Source: Oncomelania hupensis (taxonomy: Eukaryota > Mollusca > Gastropoda > Littorinimorpha > Pomatiopsidae). From it: 64,000 nucleotides of DNA. The translations under genes were made by a program, and so were the position numbers. The notes under the pieces were generated by a model that was not told the DNA's origin, did no database searches, and saw nothing but the letters and a program-made list of their open reading frames with translations. How positions within the stretch are numbered: position 1 is the stretch's first letter; every line of letters starts with the position of its first letter. This document shows, piece after piece, positions 10,712 to 21,731 of this stretch. The stretch is taken from positions 27,830,110 through 27,894,109 of the forward strand of contig CM072511.1 in assembly GCA_036898135.1 (NCBI GenBank), in the 5' to 3' direction.

Positions 10712-11504
10712 GGTTCAGCCAAGACTTACTGTTACCGCCAGTATTTTTAATGAGTTAGGTAGTGTTTGTTAGTATGTTCGAGGTTATTTCCCTTTATTTT
10801 TGTAATCATATTGCGAGTTTTGTTCTTATTAGTAAGTTGTATAAACCGCGGGTTGTTTTTTTATTGCTGGGAGAAAGTTGAACACTGTGTGATTAGTTTG
10901 AAATAGGATATATATATTCTGTAATGAGATATTTTTGGTACTTTTGCTATGATAACCTTAGCGGCAGGACTTCTGTATGAATTGTGTAGCTCTTGTTCCA
11001 CAACTAGGGTAAGCAGTCTTAAGTTTAAACTATTTGCATCTATGTGAATAACATACATGTAGATTATTATTATTATTAATGTTGTATTGTAAAATATAAT
11101 TATATCTTTTCATTGTCCTTGGATTCTCTGGAGTATGAGTGAGCATCAACATGTACACAGTAGCCATTTTTAAAATATATGTTTTGTGGATTCTTTTTTG
11201 TAATATAGTCTATAGTTATTTTCTAATAATGTTTATTATTTTAAGCCATTATTAATGTGATAAATATAGAATTAAATTTGAAAGATATATTTTTGAGAAT
11301 AATGAGAATGAAACAGAATGGAGATTGTAAGTCAGCATGGGTTTCATCTTTCTTTTCTACATTAATGTTATCCGATATATTCCAAAAAATAAACATACAG
11401 CAGGGGATAAATCGAACTCCTTGTTTGGACTGGACTGGATGAGAGACTCTTTTACTTTTATCTGTATCCTGTCCTGTCACATTATTTTATAAAAAATAAA
11501 AAAA
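10712..11504. other. AT-rich non-coding stretch
   Basis: No gene or clear repeat is seen. Short ORFs at 10861-11058 and 11241-11480 have no recognisable motif and AT-rich, non-coding-like composition. Confidence 0.5.
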
Positions 11505-11642
11505 CAAAAACAACCTTTTACTGAAATTTACTGGTTCTCCGCAAACCATCGGATCATCACTTATTTTTCAAAATATAAGTGATAGGTGATAGATGTGATG
11601 TTTTGCAGAGAACCAGTAAATGTCAGTAAAAGGATGTTTTTG
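11505..11642. repeat. Long hairpin (near-perfect inverted repeat)
   Basis: The arms AAAAACAACCTTTTACTG (11505) and the reverse of CAGTAAAAGGATGTTTTT (ending 11642) pair through TTTACTGGTTCTC and into the centre, where ATCACTTATTTTT faces AAAATATAAGTGAT. Almost the whole 138 bp can fold, with a few mismatches. It could be a foldback MITE or a small-RNA precursor. No target duplication was found. Confidence 0.75.
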
Positions 11643-12119
11643 TAGTTTGTTTGTTTTTTTAAATAAAATAAGTCTTGGCATGTTAGTAATACATGTGTTG
11701 TGAACTTGTGAGACTGTGATACTCGATCACTGCTACAATTTTAGTATTCAGTGTTCTTACAGCAGACAAAACAAACACCAACCCACTGGGGCAATAAGAC
11801 TGCAGGCTACCCCTGCACTGTTTTCATTCTTTATTGACTTATTCATTTATTTATTTATTATTTATTATTGACAGAATAACACATCCAAATTAATATGTGG
11901 GATTGTTGGAGCAAAAGTCTTCTTTTACTCTTCTCCACAAACTTAAAGTTTTAATACATCATCCGTAATGTCACCATTGTTTCATATGATTTTAGCATTA
12001 AAATCATTTTTTTGTCATGGAAACAGTCTTCATAAGTAAAAGTAACACCAGAACATATCACAACTCTTGTTTTATAGAAGTTTAGCACTAAAATACAACC
12101 AAGTGTCCAAAATGACTAG

Positions 12120-13470
12120 ACTTTATGTGTTACAGTAAAAACCCGTAAACAGGGATTATGCCTAATTCCTGAACATTCTAGTGAATACATGTAATCCCCG
12201 TTTCACTTGGGGGTTTCGTGTAATCACTGAAATCCATAAAAAAATGATCCCTGTGATTACGTGTAATCCCTGATGCTCTGATTTAGTGTAGAGTATTATA
12301 TTGTAGTGTAATATGTTCCCATTCCCACAATAAACCATTTCCCATGCATACAAAGCAAACATAGGCAGACTGCATATAAAATACAGAATTTTATTGGTCA
12401 AACAGTCTGTTAGGTGAAACAGACTCGTCTCTCTCTTTCACACATGCACACACACATACACACTCACACACGTAAAATGCTCTATCACCTAAAACAAAGC
12501 ATTAAAAAATTCTAAAGAAATTGTTTAGAAATAATCCTGGCGGTTCGAAAGTTATCAGAAAACCCTGGGGCAGAAACCATTGATATTGTCACTTGTTACA
12601 ATTGAGGCTGCTATGGCAGCATGAGTTGCACTGAAGCCCAGCTTTAAAGCTTTTTTCTGACACTTTTTGGTGCCAGTACTGTTGTATCTTGTGAAGCCTT
12701 GCCAACCTGAAGCGGACTGAAAAATCACTGCCGAGTGCAGTGAAACTGTTCTTTCAGTGTTCATGTCGTCAGTGTTCAGAAGGGGCTGAGAGCACAGATC
12801 GAATTGATTTCTGGAATACAGACCACTGAGAATGCCTGCTTTAAAAGGCTTTCCTGTTTTGGTCAGTGTCTTCTTGTTTATCAGACACTAAGTATATTTC
12901 TGGCACCGCCTCTCCCACAATCAACAAGTGGAACTGACACAGCAACATTGTCTCTTGGTTCGCCAACTCGCAGATCTATGCGACTTCTTTTCACCATCCT
13001 TTCTTTGATGTGTTCTGCAACTCTTGTGGTTTTCAGCAGAAGAAACAGGACTGTCAACATAGGAGGCAGATGGTGTTGGTGTGGGCAAGGAAGGTGATGT
13101 GGGTAAATCAAGGATTTCAGCTGTCATTGCTGGTTTTTCCTCTCATGCAGCTTGAATCTGGTTGATCAGCTTTGTCCTCAGTCTGCACCCGAGCAATCAG
13201 TTCTTCCGGCGAAGACGAAGTAGTAAGTTCAGGACGAGCCTGACAGCCAAACATTGCAGAATATAGAGAGCTCTTTATCCCGGATGGAAAGGACTGCTTT
13301 TCTGGAACTGAATGAACTTGATGTCTGTAGGCCAGTCTTGTGAGTTATTTTAAGCCATCCATTCCACCAGCATATATTTAATGTCACTGTTTGCACACGC
13401 ATCAGGAATTACACATAATCACTGGGATAATTTTCAGGGATTTTGCTTAATTTCGGATTCTAACTGTAAC
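12120..13470. repeat. Unclassified GTAATC-rich inverted-repeat structure
   Basis: The left part (about 12150-12285) has repeated GTAATC/GATTAC motifs, for example CAGGGATTACACGTAATC in reverse. A matching inverted block is at about 13400-13460 (CAGGAATTACACATAATC, then 'ttttcagggattttgc'). Between them are short ORFs on both strands (such as 12764-12555 minus) with no recognised domain. The arrangement suggests a decayed DNA transposon with subterminal repeats. A (CA)n run lies at 12440-12472. Confidence 0.4.
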
Positions 13471-13567
13471 ATATATAGTCTCTTTGACAATGAGAATCTT
13501 AAATGCATTCATGCTAAATACAGGCCACATGAAGGCCTATTTTTAGGGAGATTTAGCCCTAGGTATT

Positions 13568-13727
13568 CTACGTATTACGTCCAAGATTGCCAAGCCTCTG
13601 GCCTATGACAAAAAGCCGCTGCTGCAGCAATCCTTTCTGCTCCTGCAGATTGATCTCTAGTGCACGTGCCTCCTCCAGCATCGTCTCCACATTGTGCAAG
13701 CACAGAGACTCGTAGTCCTCGCTTTCT
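13568..13727 (-). CDS. TEX12: TEX12-like last exon
   Basis: 160 nt after acceptor TTTTCAG, ending at TAG (13570-13568). It encodes ESEDYESLCLHNVETMLEEA and RALEINLQEQKGLLQQRL, a strong amphipathic helix, then FVIGQRL and a short tail. It carries nearly all of the recognisable TEX12 similarity. Confidence 0.78.
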
Positions 13728-15694
13728 CTGAAAACAAAGAACATTACTTTTACTGAAATCTTTTACAAATTCTAGTGCTTCAACAGAACATACTACATCG
13801 TTATAATAATGATAACAACAATAAAGACTGCAAGAAATAGCTAGTGTATATAATAAAAGGATAGTTTCAGTAAACTAAAGTAGGAACAGCTTCTCTGAAC
13901 AGCTAACTTGGAAAAACATAGCTGTTATTCATTATTAGAACTTTTTGTTTTTGTTTTTAAATAAACAACTTTTTTTAATATGTTAAAAAAGACAGTACAT
14001 GCCATGTTCTTTAGGGAGGGTCTGAGGCTAAGAAAATTGCCTCCATTGAAATGAATACAAATACCATCAATAAGGTCGAACATACTAACAAATAATACAA
14101 AATAAAATACCCTTAGCACTAAAATACAACCAAGTGTCCAAATTATTGAAATCTTAAATAATTAAAGTCCTGCCAAGTGCAGTTGTTGTTTGCCTTTGGC
14201 GAAGAAAAAAAATTGGCTTTCCACACATTGACCTACTCAAATCAATCCTAGGTCGTAGCTTAGCTCTGATCTTCACTGTACATTCATTTTCTTGTAAAAG
14301 GTATTGATTGAACTACACTTAAACTAACCTGAAGCTCTGCGCCATTTGCACAATGAACGACTTCGTTCCCTTGCCTACCTCTGAAACAAGTAACCATGAT
14401 TGAGAACCGTGGCTGAGAGAGGGACTGTGGTGGTGATGGTGGTATCAATGATTGTGCCTATAATGATAATGATGGTGACGATGTCAAGAATGATGTTGAT
14501 CCTGTCCACAACGAGGAGGAACAAGGGCTACTCAGTGATAATGATTGTGCTGCTACAGTTGATGGGGATGACAAGTGCAGCTACAACAACGGATAATGAT
14601 AACGATGCTGAGAGTAGCAACAATGGGGAAAGTGAAATTGGTTACTGGTGATGATAAATCATTGATTGTTTGATTGATTGATTGTTGCTTTAGGTCCAGC
14701 GGACTCTTCCGAGCCAAATCAGGACCGGACAACCCCCGATCCGCATAAAAGATCTGCTGAAACAACCCTAGTGGGAAAATTGAATGCCCTCCACTGGCCA
14801 GTCACTTTACAATAAAGACATCCCACGCAGGGGATGGCTGAGGCTTTACCCCAACTACTCGAACCCCCGGTTACAAAAACAAAATAGAATACAAACATCA
14901 TTATAAATTATCAACAAAACATATACATATAAAATGCCTATATTGCTAAATAATAACATCATAGGAAGCCCTAGTGACCACCCAGCAGAAAGCGTCCAAC
15001 ACTCCCAAGCTGATCCAACAGGCCTCATACACAAACAAGGAGTCTTGTCCAGGAAGAGTTTTCAAGAAAAAGGGTAGGTCATTGATCTAGCGAAGAAGAA
15101 GATAGTATAGCAGAGTGATAGGACAGAGCAGGAATGGGAAAGAGTAAATGAGGAAGACAGCGACAGTGGGAATTTAAAGCACTAAATTTCCATAAAGTGG
15201 GGATACTATTTATACTGAAACCCTTGGCACTCCAACGGGGGTACTGTTGCCGCAGTGAATCGGTCATGCCTACAAAGGAAAGACAGGTTTTCAACTGGGG
15301 CTTTCACTTTTCCCTTTATAGGTTAGAACAATCTACAGTGGCAAGATTGCTCATGACCCCAAGGGGTGATAAATCATTAAGATGACCAGCTAAAATTAGA
15401 TGACACTACTAATACAAAACATTCTGAGAAAATGTAAATAGAATTCTTTTCCCAATGTTGGATGTCGATAATAAAACGACTAAGTGGAAACTACAAAACC
15501 AACTAACAAACGATCTTGATCACCTTCAAACAATTCAGTCACAGAGTTATAGCTGGACTTCTTAGGGCTACTTCCAAATGATCTTCTGGTACTACTGGGG
15601 CTGACGGCTCCTTCATGTCTTGGAGAACATTTTTTGCTGCATCCAGCACGGTTCAACGGTCCATCCACACTTTCGCCTGCCGCTCCTGACGGTT
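13568..15694 (-). CDS. TEX12: TEX12-like synaptonemal complex central element protein (5' end uncertain)
   Basis: Three minus-strand exons join in phase: 15694-15524, 14380-14329 and 13727-13568, ending at TAG. They encode a serine-rich stretch (SPSSTRRSFGSSPKKSS), then VTELFEEVGKGTKSFIVQM and a helical C-terminus with ETMLEEARALEINLQEQK and LLQQRLFVIGQRL. The helical part matches the TEX12 C-terminus, where vertebrates have ELFKEANAIENFLIQKR followed by LRQRFTVIANTL. TEX12 pairs with SYCE2 to build the fibrous central element of the synaptonemal complex in meiosis. The serine/proline-rich N-terminus is poorly conserved in the family. The first exon is not secure; see the candidates at 18.7 and 21.0 kb. 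A family A repeat lies in an intron. The match is by recall, so confidence is moderate. Confidence 0.72.
14329..14380 (-). CDS. TEX12: TEX12-like middle exon
   Basis: 52 nt between acceptor TTGTTTCAG and donor CTTCAG|GTTAGT. It encodes VGKGTKSFIVQMAQSF with split codons at both ends that fit both neighbours. It is too short to be seen as an ORF. Confidence 0.72.
14690..15240 (-). repeat. Family A interspersed repeat
   Basis: Starts after a (TTGA)n run with 'ggtccagcggact', contains 'ctttacaataaagacatcc' and 'aatttaaagcactaaatttc', and ends near 'ggcactccaacggggg'. Full-length copy, in an intron of the TEX12-like gene. Confidence 0.85.
15524..15694 (-). CDS. TEX12: TEX12-like serine-rich exon
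   Basis: 171 nt between acceptor GTGTGAACAG and donor TTTGAAG|GTGATC. The only open frame encodes PSGAAGESVDGPL, a cysteine/serine-rich middle and SYNSVTELFE. Low-complexity and polar, as in TEX12 N-termini. Confidence 0.68.
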
Positions 15695-16009
15695 CTGTTC
15701 ACACACATCACAAATCACAATCAGCTGTAATCACGTAAAAGATAAATAAACATCATACACAGGAAATGTTACTGATCACTGACTAATGTACTTACTGACG
15801 TCTATTGACTGACTTTCTCCAAGTCGGCAAAAAAGCAACAACATGAATTTTCATCTGTGGAATGAAAAGCAGCTCAGATGAACAACTGAAAGTCTGATCA
15901 TAAGCTGGAGGGCAGGTTTCAAATATAAATAACAATGGGGTAACAACATACAGTCAGCTATACTTTACAGTCAGCAACTAATATAGTTTAAAAGTGAGCA
16001 CGTAGAACC

Positions 16010-16800
16010 CAGATACTTTCAGGATCAGATCCATGATTCTCCTAATAGTCAGGCAAGTCAACTCAACAAATCTTTATTCCACATACAAACAGGAAAATTG
16101 TGATTGCCAACGGCACAGGAACAGCTTCCACAAAAAAATTACCACCAATAAAAAGTATTTACAAAGATCACATTCACAATATAACAATAAATAAATAAAT
16201 AAATAAATTTTACAAAATAGGCTACTAATAATAAAATTTAAAAAGATTTTTTTTTCATTGTATTATTTTTTTATTTTATTTATATTTATACATTTTCTAA
16301 ATAAAACTAGAAGGACAAAGCCCATATGACTCACATACTCCTTATGGAACTTGCAATATTTAATATGAAAACGAGTGCTCAGAAAAAACAAAACAAAATA
16401 AAATGGTGGCATTAAATACTTTGAAGATCAGATCCATGATTCTCCTAATAGTCATGCAAGTAAAATCAACAAATCTTTATTCCACATACAAACAAGAAAC
16501 TTGTGGTTGCCAACTGCACAGAGACAGCTTCATAAACAAAAACAAAAACACACAAAAAAATTACGAAGTCCACAGTTACAATAACAAAAAAATAAATAAA
16601 TGTAAAAACATAATAATAATCAAATAATAATGAAATAAAATTTATATATATATTTTTTAAATTTATTTTTTAATTATAAATTTTCTATATAAAACTAGAA
16701 GGACAAAGCCCATGTGACTCACATGCTCCTTATGGAACCTGCAATATTTAACATGAAAATGAGTGCCCAGAAAAAACACTATGAGACGGTGGCATTAAAA
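16010..16800. repeat. 413-bp tandem duplication
   Basis: The unit that includes 'gatcagatccatgattctc' at 16023 recurs at 16436. Both units go on through 'aacaaatctttattccacat', an AT-rich (AAAT)n core, 'aaaactagaaggacaaagcc' and 'gtggcattaaa'. The copies differ by scattered substitutions and core length, so this is an old two-unit tandem repeat. No coding sense is apparent. Confidence 0.85.
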
Positions 16801-16974
16801 TGCAAATACCGACTTTGATCTTCCTATGCTCTTGACCTTCAAATGACATTGACCTCCAACTCCAAATACATTCATATACTATCAAATAAATTACAGCAAA
16901 AGTTGTATTATGTCAAACAAAAACAAAGGTGACCTTGGGATGACCTTGACCTTCAATGACTATGACCATGACCT

Positions 16975-17890
16975 TTCAAGTCCAACTTAAAAACTCATCT
17001 CTTCCTTAAAAGTGTCTGATCTCGTCTCTCAACACCATCATCATTCCTTCTTTTCTGATTCAGACCACCACCGTCACACCGCCTGGCTGCAGCCCCCTCA
17101 CTCCTTCAGCTGCTCTCCTCTTCCCCCTCCTTCCTCGTCATTTATATTTTAATTGAATTTTTTTTTAATTTAATGGTTGTATTATGCCTTTGCATTGTTT
17201 ATTAGTGTATTGTTTTTGTTTCACTTCTGTTCGTATATATTTCGATGTTAATGTTAAGTATAAATGCGTGAGAACTGCGCTTTGAACTGATGGTCCAGCG
17301 GACTGCAAAGAGCAGAATAAGGACCACAACTTGGTTGAAAGAGGACACACTCCTGATCCGAATAAAAGATCTGCTAAAATAACCCTAATGGTAACACTGA
17401 ACGCACTCCACCAGCCGGTCACTTTACAATAAAGGCATCCCATGCAGTGGACGCTAAGACTGTACTCTAAATTACAAAAACAAAATAAATTATAAACATC
17501 ATTATAAAATATAACAAAACACATACATATAAAATGCCTACATTGCTAAATAATACCATAGAAAGCCCTAGTGATAATTTGGCAGAAAGTGTTCAATATC
17601 CCCAAGCTGACCCAACAGACCCCATACACAAATCTGGAGTTTTCAGAAACTTTTCAGGAAAAAAGGTAGGTGACTTTGTCTAGCTAAGTAGATAGCAGAT
17701 TGACAGAACAGAGTAGGAACGAGAAAGAACAAAGGAGAAAGACAGCAACTGTGGAAATTTAAAGCACTAAATTTCCCCAAAGTGGGGATACTATTTATTT
17801 AAAAAAAACAACGGCACACCTATGGGGGGTTTGAACTGATGTCATTGAGAAAATGTGCTATATATATACCCTTATTATTATTGTTATTAT
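16975..17890 (+). mobile_element. L2-like LINE 3' untranslated tail, split by a family A repeat
   Basis: The left part (16975-17292) starts in 'tcaagtccaacttaaaaact' and is C-rich like the tail at 8.6-8.8 kb. The right part (17842-17890) finishes with 'aaaatgtgctatatata' and (TTA)n. The two parts rejoin at the duplicated target TTTGAACTGATG. Confidence 0.82.
17293..17829 (-). repeat. Family A interspersed repeat with 12-bp target duplication
   Basis: A 537-bp copy from 'gtccagcggactgc' to '..cacacctatgggggg', flanked by TTTGAACTGATG at 17281-17292 and 17830-17841. The duplication lies in an L2 tail and fixes both ends of the family. A copy with a 12-bp duplication is more typical of retrotransposition than of most DNA transposons. 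Confidence 0.9.
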
Positions 17891-18004
17891 TATCCTTAAT
17901 TTCGGTTCTTTATTATTGGGTTTATGTGCATTGTCTGTCTTGATGTTTTATGCGCTTTGAGGAAATATGTTGTCTATATGTGCGCTTTACAAAGAAAATT
18001 ATTA

Positions 18005-18009
18005 TTAAA

Positions 18010-18064
<55 letters not shown>

Positions 18065-18092
18065 GTAATAATAATAATAATAACAACAACAA
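18005..18092. repeat. (TAA)n microsatellite
   Basis: About 25 units of TAA with rare interruptions. The 160-codon ORF across it is an artefact. Confidence 0.95.
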
Positions 18093-18676
18093 TAGTGAGA
18101 ATTTCTAACACCAAAGTTGTCTTTCTACCTCCAGTATTCTCTCATACATCAGCATATAATGGGGTTGGAAGGGGCAGAGGGAATCCTTACCAACTTGTGG
18201 CCCTCTGCCATGTTTTTGTGAAGACTTTCTTGTCCCAGTCTTGTGACCCGGTGAATTGCCAAAATGTTCCTCCTCCTGCTGACAAAACTGATCAAACTAC
18301 TTATCGTCATTTGTTCTTGTTTTTAAAATGGCGTTTCCCAATCCTCCATTTGTGCCCCAATCCACCCATCCAACCCCATCACCCTCCAAAATACCTAAAA
18401 ATTTAAAATAATTAAGATACTTCCTCCTCCCATCCTGAATGATAACTTTATTTTTAGAGGATCAAATGGGACTCAGGATACATTTCAGTCTATCATAATT
18501 CTAAAGAGCAAAAAACAACAACACTAATTTGGTGGGTCTATTCAATCTATAGATTTAATTAAGGTTGCTGCATGCCTGATCACAACAATTAATTTTGGCA
18601 TTCTGCATAATGAAGGGTTGTCATATGTATATTACAACATAGATCTAGATTCAAGGTAAACTTACATCCATTTTAC

Positions 18677-18810
18677 GTTTTCTGCACTGGTTTTTTTCGT
18701 CTTGTTCTAATGTTCGCTTTTCTTCTTCGTCGTCGACACAAGTAGTTTGAAAGTCTTCTTTCAGAATGAAGTTTTGATCTAAGCAATAACCCGCTTCAGA
18801 TTCAGCATCA
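18677..18810 (-). CDS. Candidate upstream exon of the TEX12-like gene
   Basis: An open acidic stretch (SEAGYCLDQNFILKEDF, VDDEEEKRTLEQDEKNQC) runs from a possible acceptor at 18811. Two donors are possible: AAAAC|GTAAAA at 18677, which gives the phase needed by the 15694 exon but is a weak site, or GAT|GTAAGT at 18666, a strong site with the wrong phase. No family match. Confidence 0.35.
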
Positions 18811-18826
18811 CTTCAGAACACACACA

Positions 18827-18872
18827 TCCACACACCCACCCACACACGCACACACACACACACACACACACC
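18827..18872. repeat. (CA)n microsatellite
   Basis: CA/CCCA run next to the candidate exon at 18.8 kb. Confidence 0.9.
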
Positions 18873-18964
18873 AAACATGCAAAATAAGTCAAGTGAAATG
18901 TGACATAATACCAAAAACTATGAAAAGTAATCTATTGACTGCTTGGCTTGCCTTGTAGACTTTT

Positions 18965-19640
18965 ACCTCCATCCTATCCTATCCTATCCCATAACTCGAA
19001 GGTCGTTGGAGCACCACAGATGATCCTTTAACCAGCATACTCTATCTTTCTCTATCTTCAGCAACCCTCAGTGTCAAGCCAGTCCATTCTCAAAGGTTGT
19101 CCTCCCACCTCTTTTTCTGTCTCCCTCTTCTTCTGCCTCCTTGCACTGTGCCTTGCAGGATGGTCTTTGCAAGGCCTAGTGATGTGGCCATACCATCGGA
19201 GTTTCTGTTTCTTCACCACTGTGAGCATGTGATTGTGTTGTCCAATGGCTTGTGTGATGGTCTGTCGGACTTCGTTGTTGGTGATGTGCTGGGTCACAGA
19301 GTATAACAAGATACAAAAACCTCTCTCTATCCCCCCCCTACCCCTCCCCCCCAAAAAAAGTGCACCCTCCCGCGTGAACCTGCTGATCCGCCCTTGGAGA
19401 GCCATACTTACCAGACGCAAGGGAGGTAATCGCGCGGCCGTCTTTGTACTCTCTATATAAGAGTGAGCTCTCTGTTTAATGTTATACTCTGTGGCTGGGT
19501 ATAGGAAATTCCCAGAAGTCTCCTGTAACACCTCATCTCCATACTTTGTATTCTTCATTGTAGACCTGCTGTGAAGGTCCAAGTTTCGAAAGCGTAAAGG
19601 AAGATGGAGATGACAAGGGAGCGCAGCAGCCTTAACTCCA
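18965..19640 (-). mobile_element. RTE-like LINE 3' end with a MITE inside
   Basis: The minus strand encodes [12 protein letters not shown] and [16 protein letters not shown] motifs, then KLRWYGHITRP and the KKRWEDN-type end (here frame-shifted), with a (TCCTA)n tail at 18966-18990. A 199-bp element interrupts it at 19295-19493. 5' truncated near 19640. Confidence 0.85.
19295..19493. mobile_element. Short non-autonomous DNA transposon with perfect 14-bp ends
   Basis: Ends CACAGAGTATAACA and TGTTATACTCTGTG are perfect inverted repeats. GCTGGGT flanks it at 19288-19294 and 19494-19500. The host RTE reads across cleanly when compared with the copy at 46.8 kb. A hAT-like origin is possible from the CA..TG ends and the 7-bp duplication. 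No ORF of its own. Confidence 0.88.
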
Positions 19641-20184
19641 TAAAAACATGTAATTCTTGAAATGCATAAATAAATGAATACTTTTTTTTTCATATATTCT
19701 GTATCGAAACTTTGGCTACTCTAGATTTTAATACTAATTTAGGTCACGTGCTGGTTATTACGATGTATCTTACATTGAAGTGTTTACTGTTATGAAACAG
19801 TGTTTGCTTTTATGTTTGTTTGTTGTTGTTTTTTAACCAAACTTGCACTGAATGCTACCTAGAAATCTATACTTAAAAGCTGCATGCTCCTCTCAAATGT
19901 AGACTGTTGCCCGATGCATGGGTTTTACACATTACACAGAAGAGAAGAAGAAGAAAATATGTACAAAATTACTCGTGATTTTTCCCCTAAATGGAATAAA
20001 TAATTCTTCAACTCCAACTTGATAAAATGTTGATCACTTTACTTCTTATAGATAAAATTTACGAATTTTTTACAATTTTTGCGCAAATCATACAGATAAC
20101 CCCTCACAACAACAAACAAATAAAATTTTTAAAAAGCAAAAAAAGAAAAAAGAAAGAAATGTATATGGTATGAAAATGTGTTAA

Positions 20185-20194
<10 letters not shown>

Positions 20195-20232
<38 letters not shown>
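20195..20232. repeat. (GT)n/(TA)n microsatellite
   Basis: A run of GT followed by about 17 TA units. Confidence 0.95.
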
Positions 20233-20234
<2 letters not shown>

Positions 20235-20283
20235 ATGAACATTTTCATACAAAGACAGTATGATAGTGCATAAATTATAAGAT

Positions 20284-20548
20284 GTTAATGTTCTGCGTTT
20301 TTGGGGGGGAATCTGAGCTTTTTTGGAATTAGTAGTATTATAGAAGGGGCTATAATAGTTTTTGGTTACCAACATTGGCCGCCAGGGTTAGGGTTTGGGG
20401 GGTTAGATCCTAACCCTAACCGTAACCCTAACCTGAACCCAAACCCTAACCAATGTTGGAATTCCAAAAATGGGCAGGCCAATTCTAGAATTGCGCAGGC
20501 CAATTCTAGAATTGCCCAGATTCCAAAAAAGCGCAGAACATAAATACC
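20284..20548. mobile_element. MITE-like inverted repeat with telomere-type motifs
   Basis: Outer arms ATGTTCTGCG...TTTTTTGGAAT and their inverse ('attccaaaaaagcgcagaac') enclose an inner palindrome: CCAACATTGG, GGGTTAGGGTTT, then CCTAACCCTAACCGTAACCC and CCAATGTTGG. Next to it is a doubled unit 'caggccaattctagaattg'. A TTA/TAA or TA target duplication is possible. Confidence 0.65.
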
Positions 20549-20960
20549 AAATTAGTGCAATATTTATACTTACAATTTTACATCAAATGTGCACTCTTGA
20601 AGTATTTCTCCCTTTAAACCAAAGAAAAAACAGGTCAACAGTTATAATGACTTAATTCAGTGTGCGCAATTTTATTTCTTTTAGCATACATTTCTCCTCA
20701 TACAAGGTTATAATACGTCTATAAGTCTGTCAACGTTTTCGTTCTTTCACTCACTTCAATTTCGGGTTTGTCAGTTTATGAGTTTTTACTTTTTACCCCA
20801 TCACCATGCAATTAGAAACTAAAACTCGCACTCCTAAATCAAACAACTCATGAAAAAGGAAAAAGTTTTGTTATTTTAGTAATAAGGTAATTACCACACA
20901 CATACACAGTTACTTAAAAGATATTAGAACGAAATTAAATAATAAAATTGTATGGCTTAC

Positions 20961-21001
20961 GTTTCTTGACATTGTGAAGCAGACGATTCATTATTAGTTG
21001 A
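20961..21001 (-). CDS. Candidate 5' exon of the TEX12-like gene
   Basis: A short polar stretch (STNNESSASQCQE) ends at the strong donor AAAC|GTAAGC in the phase needed by the candidate at 18810. It follows a TTTAG that could be an acceptor, and it has no ATG in this frame. The other two frames do contain an ATG, so this could instead be the start of another small gene. Confidence 0.25.
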
Positions 21002-21684
21002 CTAAACCCACCTCCTTTGTTTATGAAGCGCGAGAGTACTTCCCCTTTGCAAACCACATGGTGGAAAAATGGAAACGTGAAATTTAAAGAATCCAAATTC
21101 GATCATATTAGAACCAATACTATGGATTTTAACAGGACTGAAGTTTTGAAGTGCATTCCGAAGGAGCATCAATGGGCAGTATGTATTGTTTCAGTTGATT
21201 ATTTGAAAGATTAGTTAGTACCCTGCAAGTAAAACCCACTTACTCGTTACTGACTTAGACTCACTCACTCAGTTCGAGTAGGTGTCCTTTAGGTCTGTCG
21301 CTTCCTAACACTTTTTTTTTTTCACTACGCAAACCCCCTTCAGTACGGCAGAGTAATCAACCTGATGATTGAGGCCGTCTAATGGATGAAGATGAAGAGT
21401 TCTTACTAACATTTTATGACTGCTGGACACCCACTCAGCCACTGGAGCGATCTGCCATCCCATGATCCCTCTTTAAAATTGCCACCTTTAGTGCTTTAGT
21501 ATATATACTTCAGTATATACTTACACAAGATTAAATGCCACGCATGCCACAGTTAATAATAGCAATTAACAGTAGAACCGATGAACTGGCCATCCGGCCT
21601 CAAACATCGAAAACATCAAGTATCAAGTAAACTTGTATGAAAACTTCGATGAATTCGCTGTGTTTTGATTCTGTTGTTACGCCC

Positions 21685-21693
21685 TTGATAATG

Positions 21694-21731
<38 letters not shown>

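Noticed and set aside
15789..15847. Extra TEX12-like exon (ATG...GTCA|GTAAGT, minus)
   Set aside because: Has splice-like borders, but its length and frames do not fit the phase of the 15694 exon and two frames contain stops.
17924..18406. 160-codon plus-strand ORF
   Set aside because: Mostly a translated (TAA)n microsatellite with no domain.
18005..18872. CRISPR-like or array structure
   Set aside because: Simple microsatellites without spacers, in a eukaryotic setting.
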